Source: Morinoia aosen (Eukaryota > Arthropoda > Malacostraca > Amphipoda > Talitridae). Taken from it: DNA of 64,000 bases. The stretch spans positions 15,208,246 to 15,272,245 of the forward strand of contig JASJYW010000026.1 in the NCBI GenBank assembly GCA_030386875.1. Reading direction: 5' to 3'. Every line of letters begins with the position of its first letter. The first letter of the stretch is position 1. The position numbers were made by a program, and so were the translations under genes. The notes beneath the pieces were generated by a model. That model made no database searches and was not told the origin of the DNA. It was given only the letters and a program-made list of their open reading frames with translations. Below are positions 45,801 to 59,656 of the stretch, in pieces.

Positions 45801-48800
45801 ATGCGTGGTGTGGGCCATTCCTAGGCCGAATGCGGTGAAAATCACGTCGTTTGCTGTTTCCCGTGGCGACATAGGCGGAAAGTGCATATTAAGCCGTTTC
45901 CACGGTCGACCGGGCTAAAATGCGTGTTTTGGGCCATTCCTAGGCCGAATGCGGTGAAAATCACGTCGTTTGCTGATTCCCTTGGCGACATAGGCGGAAA
46001 GTGCATATTCAGCCGATTCAGCGGTCGACAGAGCTAAAATGCATGTTCTGGGCCCTTCCTAGGCCGAATGCGGTGAAAATCACTTCGTTTGCTGTTTCCC
46101 GTGGCGACATAGGCGGAAAGTGCATATTTAGCCGATTCCACGGTCGACAGAGCTAAAATGCGTGTTTTGGGCCATTCCTAGGCCGAATGCGGTGAAAATC
46201 ACGTCGTTTGCTGTTTCCCGTGGCGACATAGGCGGAAAATGCATATTTAGCCGATTCCACGGTCGACAGAGCTGAAATGCGTGTTTTTGGGCCATTCCTA
46301 GGCCGAATGCGGTGAAAATCACGTCGTTTGCTGTTTCCCGTGGCGACATAGGCGGAAAGTGCATATTTAGCCGGTTCCACGGTCGACAGGGCTAAAATGC
46401 GTGTTTTGGGCCATTCCTAGGCCGAATGCGGTGAAAATCACGTCGTTTGCTGTTTCCCGTGGCGACATAGGCGGAAAGTGCATATTTAGCCGATTCCACG
46501 GTCGACAGGGCTAAAATGCGTGTTTTTGGCCATTCCTAGGCCGAATGCGGTGAAAATCACGTCGTTTGCTGTTTCCCGTGGCGACATAGGCGGAAAGTGC
46601 ATATTTAGCCGTTTCCACGGTCGACAGAGCTAAAATGCGTGTTTTGGGCCATTTCTAGGCCGAATGCGGTGAAAATCACGTCGTTTGCTGTTTCCCGTGG
46701 CGACATAGGCGGAAAGTGCATATTTAGCCGTTTCCACGGTCGACAGGGCTAAAATGCGTGTTTTGGGCCATTCCTAGGCCGAATGCGGTGAAAATCACGT
46801 CGTTTGCTGTTTCCCGTGGCGACATAGGCGGAAAGTGCATATTTAGCCGATTCCACGGTCGACAGGGCTAAAATGCGTGTTTTGGGCCATTCCTAGGCCG
46901 AATGCGGTGAAAATCACGTCGTTTGCTGTTTCACGTGGCGACATAGGCGGAAAGTGCATATTTAGCCGTTTCCACGGTCGACAGAGCTAAAATGCGTGTT
47001 TTGGGCCATTCCTAGGGAGAATGCGGTGAAAATCACGTCGTTTGCTGTTTCCCGTGGCGACATAGGCGGAAAGTGCATATTTAGCCGATTCCACGGTCGA
47101 CAGAGCTAAAATGCGTGTTTTGGGTCACTTCTAGGCCGAATGCGGTGAAATCACGTCGTTTGCTGTTTCCCGTGGCGACATAGGCGGAAAGTGCATATTT
47201 AGCCGTTTCCACGGTCTACAGAGCTAAAATGCGTGTTTTGGGCCATTCCTAGGCCGAATGCGGTGAAAATCACGTCGTTTGCTGTTTCCCGTGGCGACAT
47301 AGGCGGAAAGTGCATATTAGGCCGTTTCCACGGTCGACAGGGCTAAAATGCGTGTTTTGGGCCATTCCTAGGCCGAATGCGGTGAAAATCATTTCGTGTG
47401 CTGTTTCCCGTGGCGACATAGGCGGAAAGTGCATATTTAGCCGTTTCCACGGTCGACAGAGCTAAAATGCGTGTTTTGTGCCATTCCTAGGCCGAATGCG
47501 GTGAAAATCACGTCGTTTGCTGTTTCCCGTGGCGACATAGGCGGAAAGTGCATATTTAGCCGATTCCACGGTCGACAGAGCTAAAATGCGTGTTTTGGGC
47601 CATTCCTAGGCCGAATGCGGTGAAAATCACGTCGTTTGCTGTTTCCCGTGGCGACATAGGCGGAAAGTGCATATTTAGCCGTTTCCACGGTCGACAGAGC
47701 TAAAATGCGTGTTTTGGGCCATTCCTAGGCCGAATGCGGTGAAAATCACGTCGTTTGCTGTTTCCCGTGGCGACATAGGCGGAAAGTGCATATTCAGCCG
47801 AGTCCACGGTCGACAGAGCTAAAATGCGTGTTTTGGGCCATTCCTGGGCCGAATGCGGTGAAAATCACGTCGTTTGCTGTTTCCCGTGCCGACATAGGCG
47901 GAAAGTGCATATTCAGCCGATTCCACGGTCGACAGAGCTAAAATGCGTGTTTTGGGCGATTCCTAGGCCGAATGCGGTGAAAATCCCGTCGTTTGCTGTT
48001 TCCCGTGGCGACATAGGCGGAAAGTGCATATTTAGCCGTTTTCACGGTCGACAGGGCTAAAATGCGTGTTATGGGCCATTCCTAGGCCGAATGCGGTGAA
48101 AATCACGTCGTTTGCTGTTTCCCGTGGCGACATAGGCGGAAAGTGCATATTTAGCCTTTTCCACGGTCGACAGAGCTAAAATGCGTGTTTTGGGCCATTC
48201 CTAGGCCGAAAGCGGTGAAAATCACGTCGTTTGCTGTTTCCCGTGGCGACATAGGCGGAAAGTGCATATTTAGCCGATTCCACGGTCGACAGAGCTAAAA
48301 TGCGTGTTTTGGGCCATTCCTAGGCCGAATGCGGTGAAAATCACGTCGTTTGCTGTTTCCCGTGGCGACATAGGCGGAAAGTGCATATTTAGCCGTATCC
48401 ACGATCGACAGAGCTAAAATGCGTGTTTTGGGCCATTCCTAGGCCGAATGCGGTGAAAATCACGTCGTTTGCTGTTTCCCGTGGCGACATAGGCGGAAAG
48501 TGCATATTTAGCCGATTCAGCGGTCGACAGAGCTAAAATGCGTGTTTTGGGCCATTCCTAGGCCGAATGCGGTGAAAATCACGTCGTTTGCTGTTTCCCG
48601 TGGCGACATAGGCGGAAAGTGCATATTTAGCCGATTCCACGGTCGACAGAGCTAAAATGCGTGTTTTGGGCCATTCCTAGGCCGAATGCGGTGAAAATCA
48701 CGTCGTTTGCTGTTTCCCGTGGTGACATAGGCGGAAAGTGCATATTTAGCCGTTTCCACGGTCGACAGAGCTAAAATGCGTGTTTTGGGCCATTCCTAGG

Positions 48801-51800
48801 CCGAATGCGGTGAAAATCACGTCGTTTGCGGTTTCCCGTGGCGACATAGGCGGAAAGTGCATATTTAGCCGATTCCACGGTCGACAGGGCTAAAATGCGT
48901 GTTGTTGGCCATTCCTAGGCCGAATGCGGTGAAAGTCACGTCGTTTGCTGTTTCCCGTGGCGACATAGGCGGGAAGTGCATATTTAGCCGATTCCACGGT
49001 CGACAGGGCTAAAATGCGTGTTTTGGGCCATTCCTAGGCCGAATGCGGTGAAAATCACGTCGTTTGCTGTTTCCCGTGGCGACATAGGCGGAAAGTGCAT
49101 ATTTAGCCGATTCCACGGTCGACAGAGCTAAATTGCGTGTTTTGGGCCATTCCTAGGCCGAATGCGGTGAAAATCACGTCGTTTGCTGTTTTCCGTGGCG
49201 ACATAGGCGGAAAGTGCATATTTAGCCGTTTCCACGGTCGACAGAGCTAAAATGCGTGTTTTGGGCCATTCCTAGGCCGAATGCGGTGAAAATCAGGTCG
49301 TTTGCTGTTTCCCGTGGCGACATAGGCGCAAAGTGCATATTTAGCCGTTTCCACGGTCGACAGGGCTAAAATGCGTGTTTTGGGCCATTCCTAGGCCGAA
49401 TGCGGTGAAAATCACGTCGTTTGCTGTTTCCCGTGGCGACATAGGCGGAAAGTGCATATTTAGCCGTTTCCACGGTCGACAGAGCTAAAATGCGTGTTTT
49501 GGGCCATTCCTAGGCCGAATGCGGTGAAAATCACGTCGTTTGCTGTTTCCCGTGGCGACATAGGCGGAAAGTGCATATTAAGCAGTTTCCACGGTCGACA
49601 GGGCTAAAATGCGTGTTTTGGGCCATTCCTAGGCCGAATGCGGTGAAAATCACGTCGTTTGCTGTTTCCCGTGGCGACATAGGCGGAAAGTGCATATTTA
49701 GCCGATTCAGCGGTCGACAGAGCTAAAATGCATGTTCTGGGCCATTCCTAGGCCGAATGCGGTGAAAATCACTTCGTTTGCTGTTTCCCGTGGCGACATA
49801 GGCGGAAAGTGCATATTTAGCCGTTTTCACGGTCGACAGAGCTAAAATGCGTGTTTTGGGCCATTCCTAGGCCGAATGCGGTGAAAATCACGTCGTTTGC
49901 TGTTTCCCGTGGCGACATAGGCGGAAAGTGCATATTTAGCCGTTTCCACGGTCGACAGAGCTAAAATGCGTGTTTTGGGCCATTCCTAGGCCGAATGCGG
50001 TGAAAATCACGTCGTTTGCTGTTTCCCGTGCCGACATAGGCGGAAAGTGCATATTCAGCCGATTCCACGGTCGACAGAGCTAAAATGCGTGTTTTGGGCG
50101 ATTCCTAGGCCGAATGCGGTGAAAATCCCGTCGTTTGCTGTTTCCCGTGGCGACATAGGCGGAAAGAGCATATTTAGCCGTTTTCACGGTCGACAGGGCT
50201 AAAATGCGTGTTTTGGGCCATTCCTAGGCCGAATGCGGTGAAAATCACGTCGTTTGCTGTTTCCCGTGGCGACATAGGCGGAAAGTGCATATTTAGCCTT
50301 TTCCACGGTCGACAGAGCTAAAATGCGTGTTTTGGGCCATTCCTAGGCCGAAAGCGGTGAAAATCACGTCGTTTGCTGTTTCCCGTGGCGACATAGGCGG
50401 AAAGTGCATATTTAGCCGATTCCACGGTCGACAGAGCTAAAATGCGTGTTTTGGGCCATTCCTAGGCCGAATGCGGTGAAAATCACGTCGTTTGCTGTTT
50501 CCCGTGGCGACATAGGCGGAAAGTGCATATTTAGCCGATTCAGCGGTCGACAGAGCTAAAATGCGTGTTTTGGGCCATTCCTAGGCCGAATGCGGTGAAA
50601 ATCACGTCGTTTGCTGTTTCCCGTGGCGACATAGGCGGAAAGTGCATATTTAGCCGTTTCCACGGTCGACAGGGCTAAAATGCGTGTTTTGGGCCATTCC
50701 TAGGCCGAATGCGGTGAAAATAACGTCGTTTGCTGTTTCCCGTGGCGACATAGGCGGAAAGTGCATATTTAGCCGTTTCCACGGTCGACAGAGCTAAAAT
50801 GCGTGTTTTGGGCCATTCCTAGGCCGAATGCGTTGAAAATCACGTCGTTTGCTGTTTCCCGTGGCGACATAGGCGGAAAGTGCATATTTAGCCGATTCCA
50901 CGGTCGACAGAGCTAAAATGCGTGTTTTGGGCCATTCCTAGGCCGAATGCGGTGAAAATCACGTAGTTTGCTCTTTCCCGTGGCGACATAGGCGGAAAGT
51001 GCATATTTAGCCGTTTTCACGGTCGACAGAGCTAAAATGCGTGTTTGGGGCCATTCCTAGGCCGAATGCGGTGAAAATCACGTCGTTTGCTGTTTCCCGT
51101 GGCGACATAGGCGGAAAGTGCATATTTAGCCGATTCCACGGTCGACAGAGCTAAAATGCGTGTTTTGGGCCATTCCTAGGCCGAATGCGGTGAACATCAC
51201 GTCGTTTGCTGTTTCCCGTGGCGAAATAGGCGGAAAGTGCATATATAGCCGATTCAGCGGTCGACAGAGCTAAAATGCGTGTTTTGGGCCATTCCTAGGC
51301 CGAATGCGGTGAAAATCACGTCGTTTGCTGTTTCCTGTGGCGACATAGGCGGAAAGTGCATATTTAGCCGATTCCACGGTCGACAGAGCTAAAATGCGTG
51401 TTTTGGGCCATTCCTAGGCCGAATGCGGTGAAAATCACGTCGTTTGCTGTTTCCCGTGGCGACATAGGCGGAAAGTGCATATTTAGCCGATTCCACGGTC
51501 GACAGAGCTAAAATGCGTGTTTTGGGCCATTCCTAGGCCGAATGCGGTGAAAATCTCGTCGTTTGCTGTTTCCCGTGGTGACATAGGCGGAAAGTGCATA
51601 TTTAGCCGTTTCCACGGTCGACAGAGCTAAAATGCGTGTTTTGGGCCATTCCTAGGCCGAATGCGGTGAAAATCACGTCGTTTGCGGTTTCCCGTGGCGA
51701 CATAGGCGGAAAGTGCATATTTAGCCGATTCCACGGTCGACAGGGCTAAAATGCGTGTTTTTGGCCATTCCTAGGCCGAATGCGGTGAAAGTCACGTCGT

Positions 51801-54800
51801 TTGCTGTTTCCCGTGGCGACATAGGCGGGAAGTGCATATTTAGCCGATTCCACGGTCGACAGGGCTAAAATGCGTGTTTTGGGCCATTCCTAGGCCGAAT
51901 GCGGTGAAAATCACGTCGTTTGCTGTTTCCCGTGGCGACATAGGCGGAAAGTGCATATTTAGCCGATTCCACGGTCGACAGAGCTAAATTGCGTGTTTTG
52001 GGCCATTCCTAAGCCGAAGCGGTGAAAATCACGTCGTTTTCTGTTTCCCGTGGCGACATAGGCGGAAAGTGCATATTTAGCCGTTTCCACGGTCGACAGA
52101 GCTAAAATGCGTGTTTTGGGCCATTCCTAGGCCGAATGCGGTGAAAATCAGGTCGTTTGCTGTTTCCCGTGGCGACATAGGCGCAAAGTGCATATTTAGC
52201 CGTTTCCACGGTCGACAGGGCTAAAATGCGTGTTTTGGGCCATTCCTAGGCCGAATGCGGTGAAAATCACGTCGTTTGCTGTTTCCCGTGGCGACATAGG
52301 CGGAAAGTGCATATTTAGCCGTTTCCACGGTCGACAGAGCTAAAATGCGTGTTTTGGGCCATTCCTAGGCCGAATGCGGTGAAAATCACGTCGTTTGCTG
52401 TTTCCCGTGGCGACATAGGCGGAAAGTGCATATTAAGCCGTTTCCACGGTCGACAGGGCTAAAATGCGTGTTTTGGGCCATTCCTAGGCCGAATGCGGTG
52501 AAAATCATGTCGTTTGCTGTTTCCCGTGGCGACATAGGCGGAAAGTGCATATTTAGCCGATTCAGCGGTCGACAGAGCTAAAATGCATGTTCTGGGCCAT
52601 TCCTAGGCCGAATGCGGTGAAAATCTCTTCGTTTGCTGTTTCCCGTGGCGACATAGGCGGAAAGTGCATATTTAGCCGATTCCACGGTCGACAGAGCTAA
52701 AATGCGTGTTTTGGGCCATTCCTAGGCCGAATGCGGTGAAAATCACGTCGTTTGCTGTTTCCCGTGGCGACATAGGCGGAAAGTGCATATATAGCCGATT
52801 CCACGGTCGACAGAGCTAAAATGCGTGTTTTGGGCCATTCCTAGGCCGAATGCGGGGAAAATCACGTCGTTTGCTGTTTCCCGTGGCAAAATAGGCGGAA
52901 AGTGCATATTTAGCCGGTTCCACGGTCGACAGGGCAAAATGCGTGTTTTGGGCCATTCTTAGGCCGAATGCGGTGAAAATCACGTCGTTTGCTGTTTCCC
53001 GTGGCGACATAGGCGGAAAGTGCATATTTAGCCGTTTCCACGGTCGACAGAGCTAAAATGCGTGGTGTGGGCCATTCCTAGGCCGAATGCGGTGAAAATC
53101 ACGTCGTTTGCTGTTTCCCGTGGCGACATAGGCGGAAAGTGCATATTAAGCCGTTTCCACGGTCGACCGGGCTAAAATGCGTGTTTTGGGCCATTCCTAG
53201 GCCGAATGCGGTGAAAATCACGTCGTTTGCTGATTCCCTTGGCGACATAGGCGGAAAGTGCATATTCAGCCGATTCAGCGGTCGACAGAGCTAAAATGCA
53301 TGTTCTGGGCCCTTCCTAGGCCGAATGCGGTGAAAATCACTTCGTTTGCTGTTTCCCGTGGCGACATAGGCGGAAAGTGCATATTTAGCCGGTTCCACGG
53401 TCGACAGAGCTAAAATGCGTGTTTTGGGCCATTCCTAGGCCGAATGCGGTGAAAATCACGTCGTTTGCTGTTTCCCGTGGCGACATAGGCGGAAAATGCA
53501 TATTTAGCCGATTCCACGGTCGACAGAGCTGAAATGCGTGTTTTGGGCCATTCCTAGGCCGGATGCGGTGAAAATCACGTCGTTTGCTGTTTCCCGTGGC
53601 GACATAGGCGGAAAGTGCATATTTAGCCCGGTTCCACGGTCGACAGGGCTAAAATGCGTGTTTTGGGCCATTCCTAGGCCGAATGCGGTGAAAATCACGT
53701 CGTTTGCTGTTTCCCGTGGCGACATAGGCGGAAAGTGCATATTTAGCCGATTCCACGGTCGACAGGGCTAAAATGCGTGTTTTTGGCCATTCCTAGGCCG
53801 AATGCGGTGAAAATCACGTCGTTTGCTGTTTCCCGTGGCGACATAGGCGGAAAGTGCATATTTAGCCGTTTCCACGGTCGACAGAGCTAAAATGCGTGTT
53901 TTGGGCCATTTCTAGGCCGAATGCGGTGAAAATCACGTCGTTTGCTGTTTCCCGTGGCGACATAGGCGGAAAGTGCATATTTAGCCGTTTCCACGGTCGA
54001 CAGGGCTAAAATGCGTGTTTTGGGCCATTCCTAGGCCGAATGCGGTGAAAATCACGTCGTTTGCTGTTTCCCGTGGCGACATAGGCGGAAAGTGCATATT
54101 TAGCCGATTCCACGGTCGACAGGGCTAAAATGCGTGTTTTGGGCCATTCCTAGGCCGAATGCGGTGAAAATCACGTCGTTTGCTGTTTCACGTGGCGACA
54201 TAGGCGGAAAGTGCATATTTAGCCGTTTCCACGGTCGACAGAGCTAAAATGCGTGTTTTGGGCCATTCCTAGGGAGAATGCGGTGAAAATCACGTCGTTT
54301 GCTGTTTCCCGTGGCGACATAGGCGGAAAGTGCATATTTAGCCGATTCCACGGTCGACAGAGCTAAAATGCGTGTTTTGGGTCACTTCTAGGCCGAATGC
54401 GGTGAAATCACGTCGTTTGCTGTTTCCCGTGGCGACATAGGCGGAAAGTGCATATTTAGCCGTTTCCACGGTCTACAGAGCTAAAATGCGTGTTTTTGGC
54501 CATTCCTAGGCCGAATGCGGTGAAAATCACGTCGTTTGCTGTTTCCCGTGGCGACATAGGCGGAAAGTGCATATTAGGCCGTTTCCACGGTCGACAGGGC
54601 TAAAATGCGTGTTTTGGGCCATTCCTAGGCCGAATGCGGTGAAAATCATTTCGTTTGCTGTTTCCCGTGGCGACATAGGCGGAAAGTGCATATTTAGCCG
54701 TTTCCACGGTCGACAGAGCTAAAATGCGTGTTTTGTGCCATTCCTAGGCCGAATGCGGTGAAAATCACGTCGTTTGCTGTTTCCCGTGGCGACATAGGCG

Positions 54801-57800
54801 GAAAGTGCATATTTAGCCGATTCCACGGTCAACAGAGCTAAAATGCGTGTTTTGGGCCATTCCTAGGCCGAATGCGGTGAAAATCACGTCGTTTGCTGTT
54901 TCCCGTGGCGACATAGGCGGAAAGTGCATATTTAGCCGTTTCCCCACGGTCGACAGAGCTAAAATGCGTGTTTTGGGCCATTCCTAGGCCGAATGCGGTG
55001 AAAATCAAGTCGTTTGCTGTTTCCCGTGGCGACATAGGCGGAAAGTGCATATTCAGCCGAGTCCACGGTCGACAGAGCTAAAATGCGTGTTTTGGGCCAT
55101 TCCTGGGCCGAATGCGGTGAAAATCACGTCGTTTGCTGTTTCCCGTGCCGACATAGGCGGAAAGTGCATATTCAGCCGATTCCACGGTCGACAGAGCTAA
55201 AATGCGTGTTTTGGGCGATTCCTAGGCCGAATGCGGTGAAAATCCCGTCGTTTGCTGTTTCCCGTGGCGACATAGGCGGAAAGTGCATATTTAGCCGTTT
55301 TCCACGGTCGACAGGGCTAAAATGCGTGTTATGGGCCATTCCTAGGCCGAATGCGGTGAAAATCACGTCGTTTGCTGTTTCCCGTGGCGACATAGGCGGA
55401 AAGTGCATATTTAGCCTTTTCCACGGTCGACAGAGCTAAAATGCGTGTTTTGGGCGATTCCTAGGCCGAAAGCGGTGAAAATCACGTCGTTTGCTGTTTC
55501 CCGTGGCGACATAGGCGGAAAGTGCATATTTAGCCGATTCCACGGTCGACAGAGCTAAAATGCGTGTTTTGGGCCATACCTAGGCCGAATGCGGTGAAAA
55601 TCACGTCGTTTGCTGTTTCCCGTGGCGACATAGGCGGAAAGTGCATATTTAGCCGTATCCACGGTCGACAGAGCTAAAATGCGTGTTTTGGGCCATTCCT
55701 AGGCCGAATGCGGTGAAAATCACGTCGTTTGCTGTTTCCCGTGGCGACATAGGCGGAAAGTGCATATTTAGCCGATTCAGCGGTCGACAGAGCTAAAATG
55801 CGTGTTTTGGGCCATTCCTAGGCCGAATGCGGTGAAAATCACGTCGTTTGCTGTTTCCCGTGGCGACATAGGCGGAAAGTGCATATTTAGCCGATTCCAC
55901 GGTCGACAGAGCTAAAATGCGTGTTTTGGGCCATTCCTAGGCCGAATGCGGTGAAAATCACGTCGTTTGCTGTTTCCCGTGGTGACATAGGCGGAAAGTG
56001 CATATTTAGCCGTTTCCACGGTCGACAGAGCTAAAATGCGTGTTTTGGGCCATTCCTAGGCCGAATGCGGTGAAAATCACGTCGTTTGCGGTTTCCCGTG
56101 GCGACATAGGCGGAAAGTGCATATTTAGCCGATTCCACGGTCGACAGGGCTAAAATGCGTGTTTTTGGCCATTCCTAGGCCGAATGCGGTGAAAGTCACG
56201 TCGTTTGCTGTTTCCCGTGGCGACATAGGCGGGAAGTGCATATTTAGCCGATTCCACGGTCGACAGGGCGAAAATGCGTGTTTTGGGCCATTCCTAGGCC
56301 GAATGCGGTGAAAATCACGTCGTTTGCTGTTTCCCGTGGCGACATAGGCGGAAAGTGCATATTTAGCCGATTCCACGGTCGACAGAGCTAAATTGCGTGT
56401 TTTGGGCCATTCCTAGGCCGAATGCGGTGAAAATCACGTCGTTTGCTGTTTCCCGTGGCGACATAGGCGGAAAGTGCATATTTAGCCGTTTCCACGGTCG
56501 ACAGAGCTAAAATGCGTGTTTTGGGCCATTCCTAGGCCGAATGCGGTGAAAATCAGGTCGTTTGCTGTTTCCCGTGGCGACATAGGCGCAAAGTGCATAT
56601 TTAGCCGTTTCCACGGTCGACAGGGCTAAAATACGTGTTTTGGGCCATTCCTAGGCCGAATGCGGTGAAAATCACGTCGTTTGCTGTTTCCCGTGGCGAC
56701 ATAGGCGGAAAGTGCATATTTAGCCGTTTCCACGGTCGACAGAGCTAAAATGCGTGTTTTGGGCCATTCCTAGGCCGAATGCGGTGAAAATCACGTCGTT
56801 TGCTGTTTCCCGTGGCGACATAGGCGGAAAGTGCATATTAAGCCGTTTCCACGGTCGACAGGGCTAAAATGCGTGTTTTGGGCCATTCCTAGGCCGAATG
56901 CGGTGAAAATCACGTCGTTTGCTGTTTCCCGTGGCGACATAGGCGGAAAGTGCATATTCAGCCGAGTCCACGGTCGACAGAGCTAAAATGCGTGTTTTGG
57001 GCCATTCCTAGGCCGAATGCGGTGAAAATCACGTCGTTTGCTGTTTCCCGTGCCGACATAGGCGGAAAGTGCATATTCAGCCGATTCCACGGTCGACAGA
57101 GCTAAAATGCGTGTTTTGGGCGATTCCTAGGCCGAATGCGGTGAAAATCCCGTCGTTTGCTGTTTCCCGTGGCGACATAGGCGGAAAGAGCATATTTAGC
57201 CGTTTTCACGGTCGACAGGGCTAAAATGCGTGTTTTGGGCCATTCCTAGGCCGAATGCGGTGAAAATCACGTCGTTTGCTGTTTTCCCGTGGCGACATAG
57301 GCGGAAAGTGCATATTTAGCCTTTTCCACGGTCGACAGAGCTAAAATGCGTGTTTTGGGCCATTACTAGGCCGAAAGCGGTGAAAATCACGTCGTTTGCT
57401 GTTTCCCGTGGCGACATAGGCGGAAAGTGCATATTTAGCCGATTCCACGGTCGACAGAGCTAAAATGCGTGTTTTGGGCCATTCCTAGGCCGAATGCGGT
57501 GAAAATCACGTCGTTTGCTGTTTCCCGTGGCGACATAGGCGGAAAGTGCATATTTAGCCGATTCAAGCGGTCGACAGAGCTAAAATGCGTGTTTTGGGCC
57601 ATTCCTAGCCGAATGCGGTGAAAATCACGTCGTTTGCTGTTTCCCGTGGCGACATAGGCGGAAAGTGCATATTTAGCCGTTTCCCCACGGTCGACAGGGC
57701 TAAAATGCGTGTTTTGGGCCATTCCTAGGCCGAATGCGGTGAAAATAACGTCGTTTGCTGTTTCCCGTGGCGACATAGGCGGAAAGTGCATATTTAGCCG

Positions 57801-59656
57801 TTTCCACGGTCGACAGAGCTAAAATGCGTGTTTTGGGCCATTCCTAGGCCGAATGCGTTGAAAATCACGTCGTTTGCTGTTTCCCGTGGCGACATAGGCG
57901 GAAAGTGCATATTTAGGCGATTCCACGGTCGACAGAGCTAAAATGCGTGTTTTGGGCCATTCCTAGGCCGAATGCGGTGAAAATCACGTCGTTTGCTCTT
58001 TCCCCGTGGCGACATAGGCGGAAAGTGCATATTTAGCCGTTTTCACGGTCGACGGAGCTAAAATGCGTGTTTGGGGCCATTCCTAGGCCGAATGCGGTGA
58101 AAAATCACGTCGTTTGCTGTTTCCCGTGGCGAAATAGGCGGAAAGTGCATATATAGCCGATTCAGCGGTCGACAGAGCTAAAATGCGTGTTTTGGGCCAT
58201 TCCTAGGCCGAATGCGGTGAAAATCACGTCGTTTGCTGTTTCCCCGTGGCGACATAGGCGGAAAGTGCATATTTAGCCGTTTCCACGGTCGACAGAGCTA
58301 AAATGCGTGTTTTGGGGCCATTCCTAGGCCGAATGCGGTGAAAATCACGTCGTTTGCGGTTTCCCGTGGCGACATAGGCGGAAAGTGCATATTTAGCCGA
58401 TTCCACGGTCGACAGGGCTAAAATGCGTGTTTTTGGCCATTCCTAGGCCGAATGCGGTGAAAGTCACGTCGTTTGCTGTTTCCCGTGGCGACATAGGCGG
58501 GAAGTGCATATTTAGCCGATTCCACGGTCGACAGGGCTAAAATGCGTGTTTTGGGCCATTCCTAGGCCGAATGCGGTGAAAATCACGTCGTTTGCTGTTT
58601 CCCGTGGCGACATAGGCGGAAAGTGCATATTTAGCCGATTCCACGGTCGACAGAGCTAAATTGCGTGTTTTGGGCCATTCCTAGGCCGAATGCGGTGAAA
58701 ATCACGTCGTTTGCTGTTTCCCGTGGCGACATAGGCGGAAAGTGCATATTTAGCCGTTTCCACGGTCGACAGAGCTAAAATGCGTGTTTTGGGCCATTCC
58801 TAGGCCGAATGCGGTGAAAATCAGGTCGTTTGCTGTTTCCCGTGGCGACATAGGCGCAAAGTGCATATTTAGCCGTTTCCCCACGGTCGACAGGGCTAAA
58901 ATGCGTGTTTTGGGCCATTCCTAGGCCGAATGCGGTGAAAAATCACGTCGTTTGCTGTTTCCCGTGGCGACATAGGCGGAAAGTGCATATTTAGCCGTTT
59001 CCACGGTCGACAGAGCTAAAATGCGTGTTTTGGGCCATTCCTAGGCCGAATGCGGTGAAAATCACGTCGTTTGCTGTTTCCCGTGGCGACATAGGGCGGA
59101 AAGTGCATATTAAGCCGTTTCCCACGGTCGACAGGGCTAAAATGCGTGTTTTGGGCCATTCCTAGGCCGAATGCGGTGAAAATCACGTCGTTTGCTGTTT
59201 TCCCGTGGCGACATAGGCGGAAAGTGCATATTTAGCCGATTCAGCGGTCGACAGAGCTAAAATGCATGTTCTGGGCCATTCCTATGCCGAATGCGGTGAA
59301 AATCACTTCGTTTGCTGTTTCCCGTGGCGACATAGGCGGAAAGTGCATATTTAGCCGATTCCACGGTCGACAGAGCTAAAATGCGTGTTTTGGGCCATTC
59401 CTAGGCCGAATGCGGTGAAAATCACGTCGTTTGCTGTTTCCCGTGGCGACATAGGCGGAAAGTGCATATATAGCCGATTCCCACGGTCGACAGAGCTAAA
59501 ATGCGTGTTTTGGGCCATTCCTAGGCCGAATGCTGTGAAAATCACGTCGTTTGCTGTTTCCCGTGGCGACATAGGCGGAAAGTGCATATTTAGCCGTTTC
59601 CACGGTCGACAGGGCTAAAATGCGTGTTTTGGGGCCATTCCTAGGCCGAATGCGGT
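36877..59656 (+). repeat. 119-bp satellite array, about 191 monomers
   Basis: One monomer runs AAATGCGTGTTTTGGGCC, ATTCCTAGGCCGAATGCGG, TGAAAATCACGTCGTTTGC, TGTTTCCCGTGGCGACATAG, GCGGAAAGTGCATATTTAGC, CGATTCCACGGTCGACAGAG, CT. All units are head-to-tail in one orientation. Variation is low and recurrent: CGATT/CGTTT, ACAGAG/ACAGGG, CACGTC/CAGGTC, GGCGG/GGCGC. The monomer includes AvrII (CCTAGG) and SalI (GTCGAC) palindromes and the small inverted repeat CATTC...GAATG. 119 is not a multiple of three, so the ORFs of up to 118 codons here are by-products of the repeat. The array is cut off by an assembly gap, so its true length is unknown. Likely pericentromeric, centromeric or subtelomeric heterochromatin. 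Confidence 0.97.
37900..59656 (+). repeat. Higher-order repeat, period about 7.26 kb (61 monomers)
   Basis: Private variants recur at fixed spacing. GCGTGGTGTGGGCC occurs at about 45.80 and 53.06 kb; CTAGGGAGAATGCGG at 47.01 and 54.27; GGGCAAAATGCG with ATTCTTAGG at 38.53, 45.67 and 52.93; GGTGACATAGG at 44.32, 48.72, 51.58 and 55.98. Spacings are 7257-7260 bp (61 x 119) in the right two thirds and 59-60 monomers in the leftmost copy. Within a period, sub-blocks recur after 37 then 24 monomers (or 43 then 18), so the unit itself grew by block duplication. Confidence 0.75.

Noticed and set aside
36877-59656. Open frames of 60-118 codons in the satellite (MHFPPMSPRETAND... and similar)
   Set aside because: They rotate through all frames because 119 is not a multiple of three, occur on both strands, and end wherever a variant makes a stop. 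They are a by-product of the repeat.
36877-59656. Hammerhead ribozyme or CENP-B box inside the 119-bp monomer
   Set aside because: No CUGANGA core on either strand. The CGTTTGCTGTTTCCCG stretch shares only part of the CENP-B box and has the second half in the wrong orientation.
36877-59656. CRISPR array
   Set aside because: The whole 119-bp unit is conserved with no unique spacers, in a eukaryotic context.
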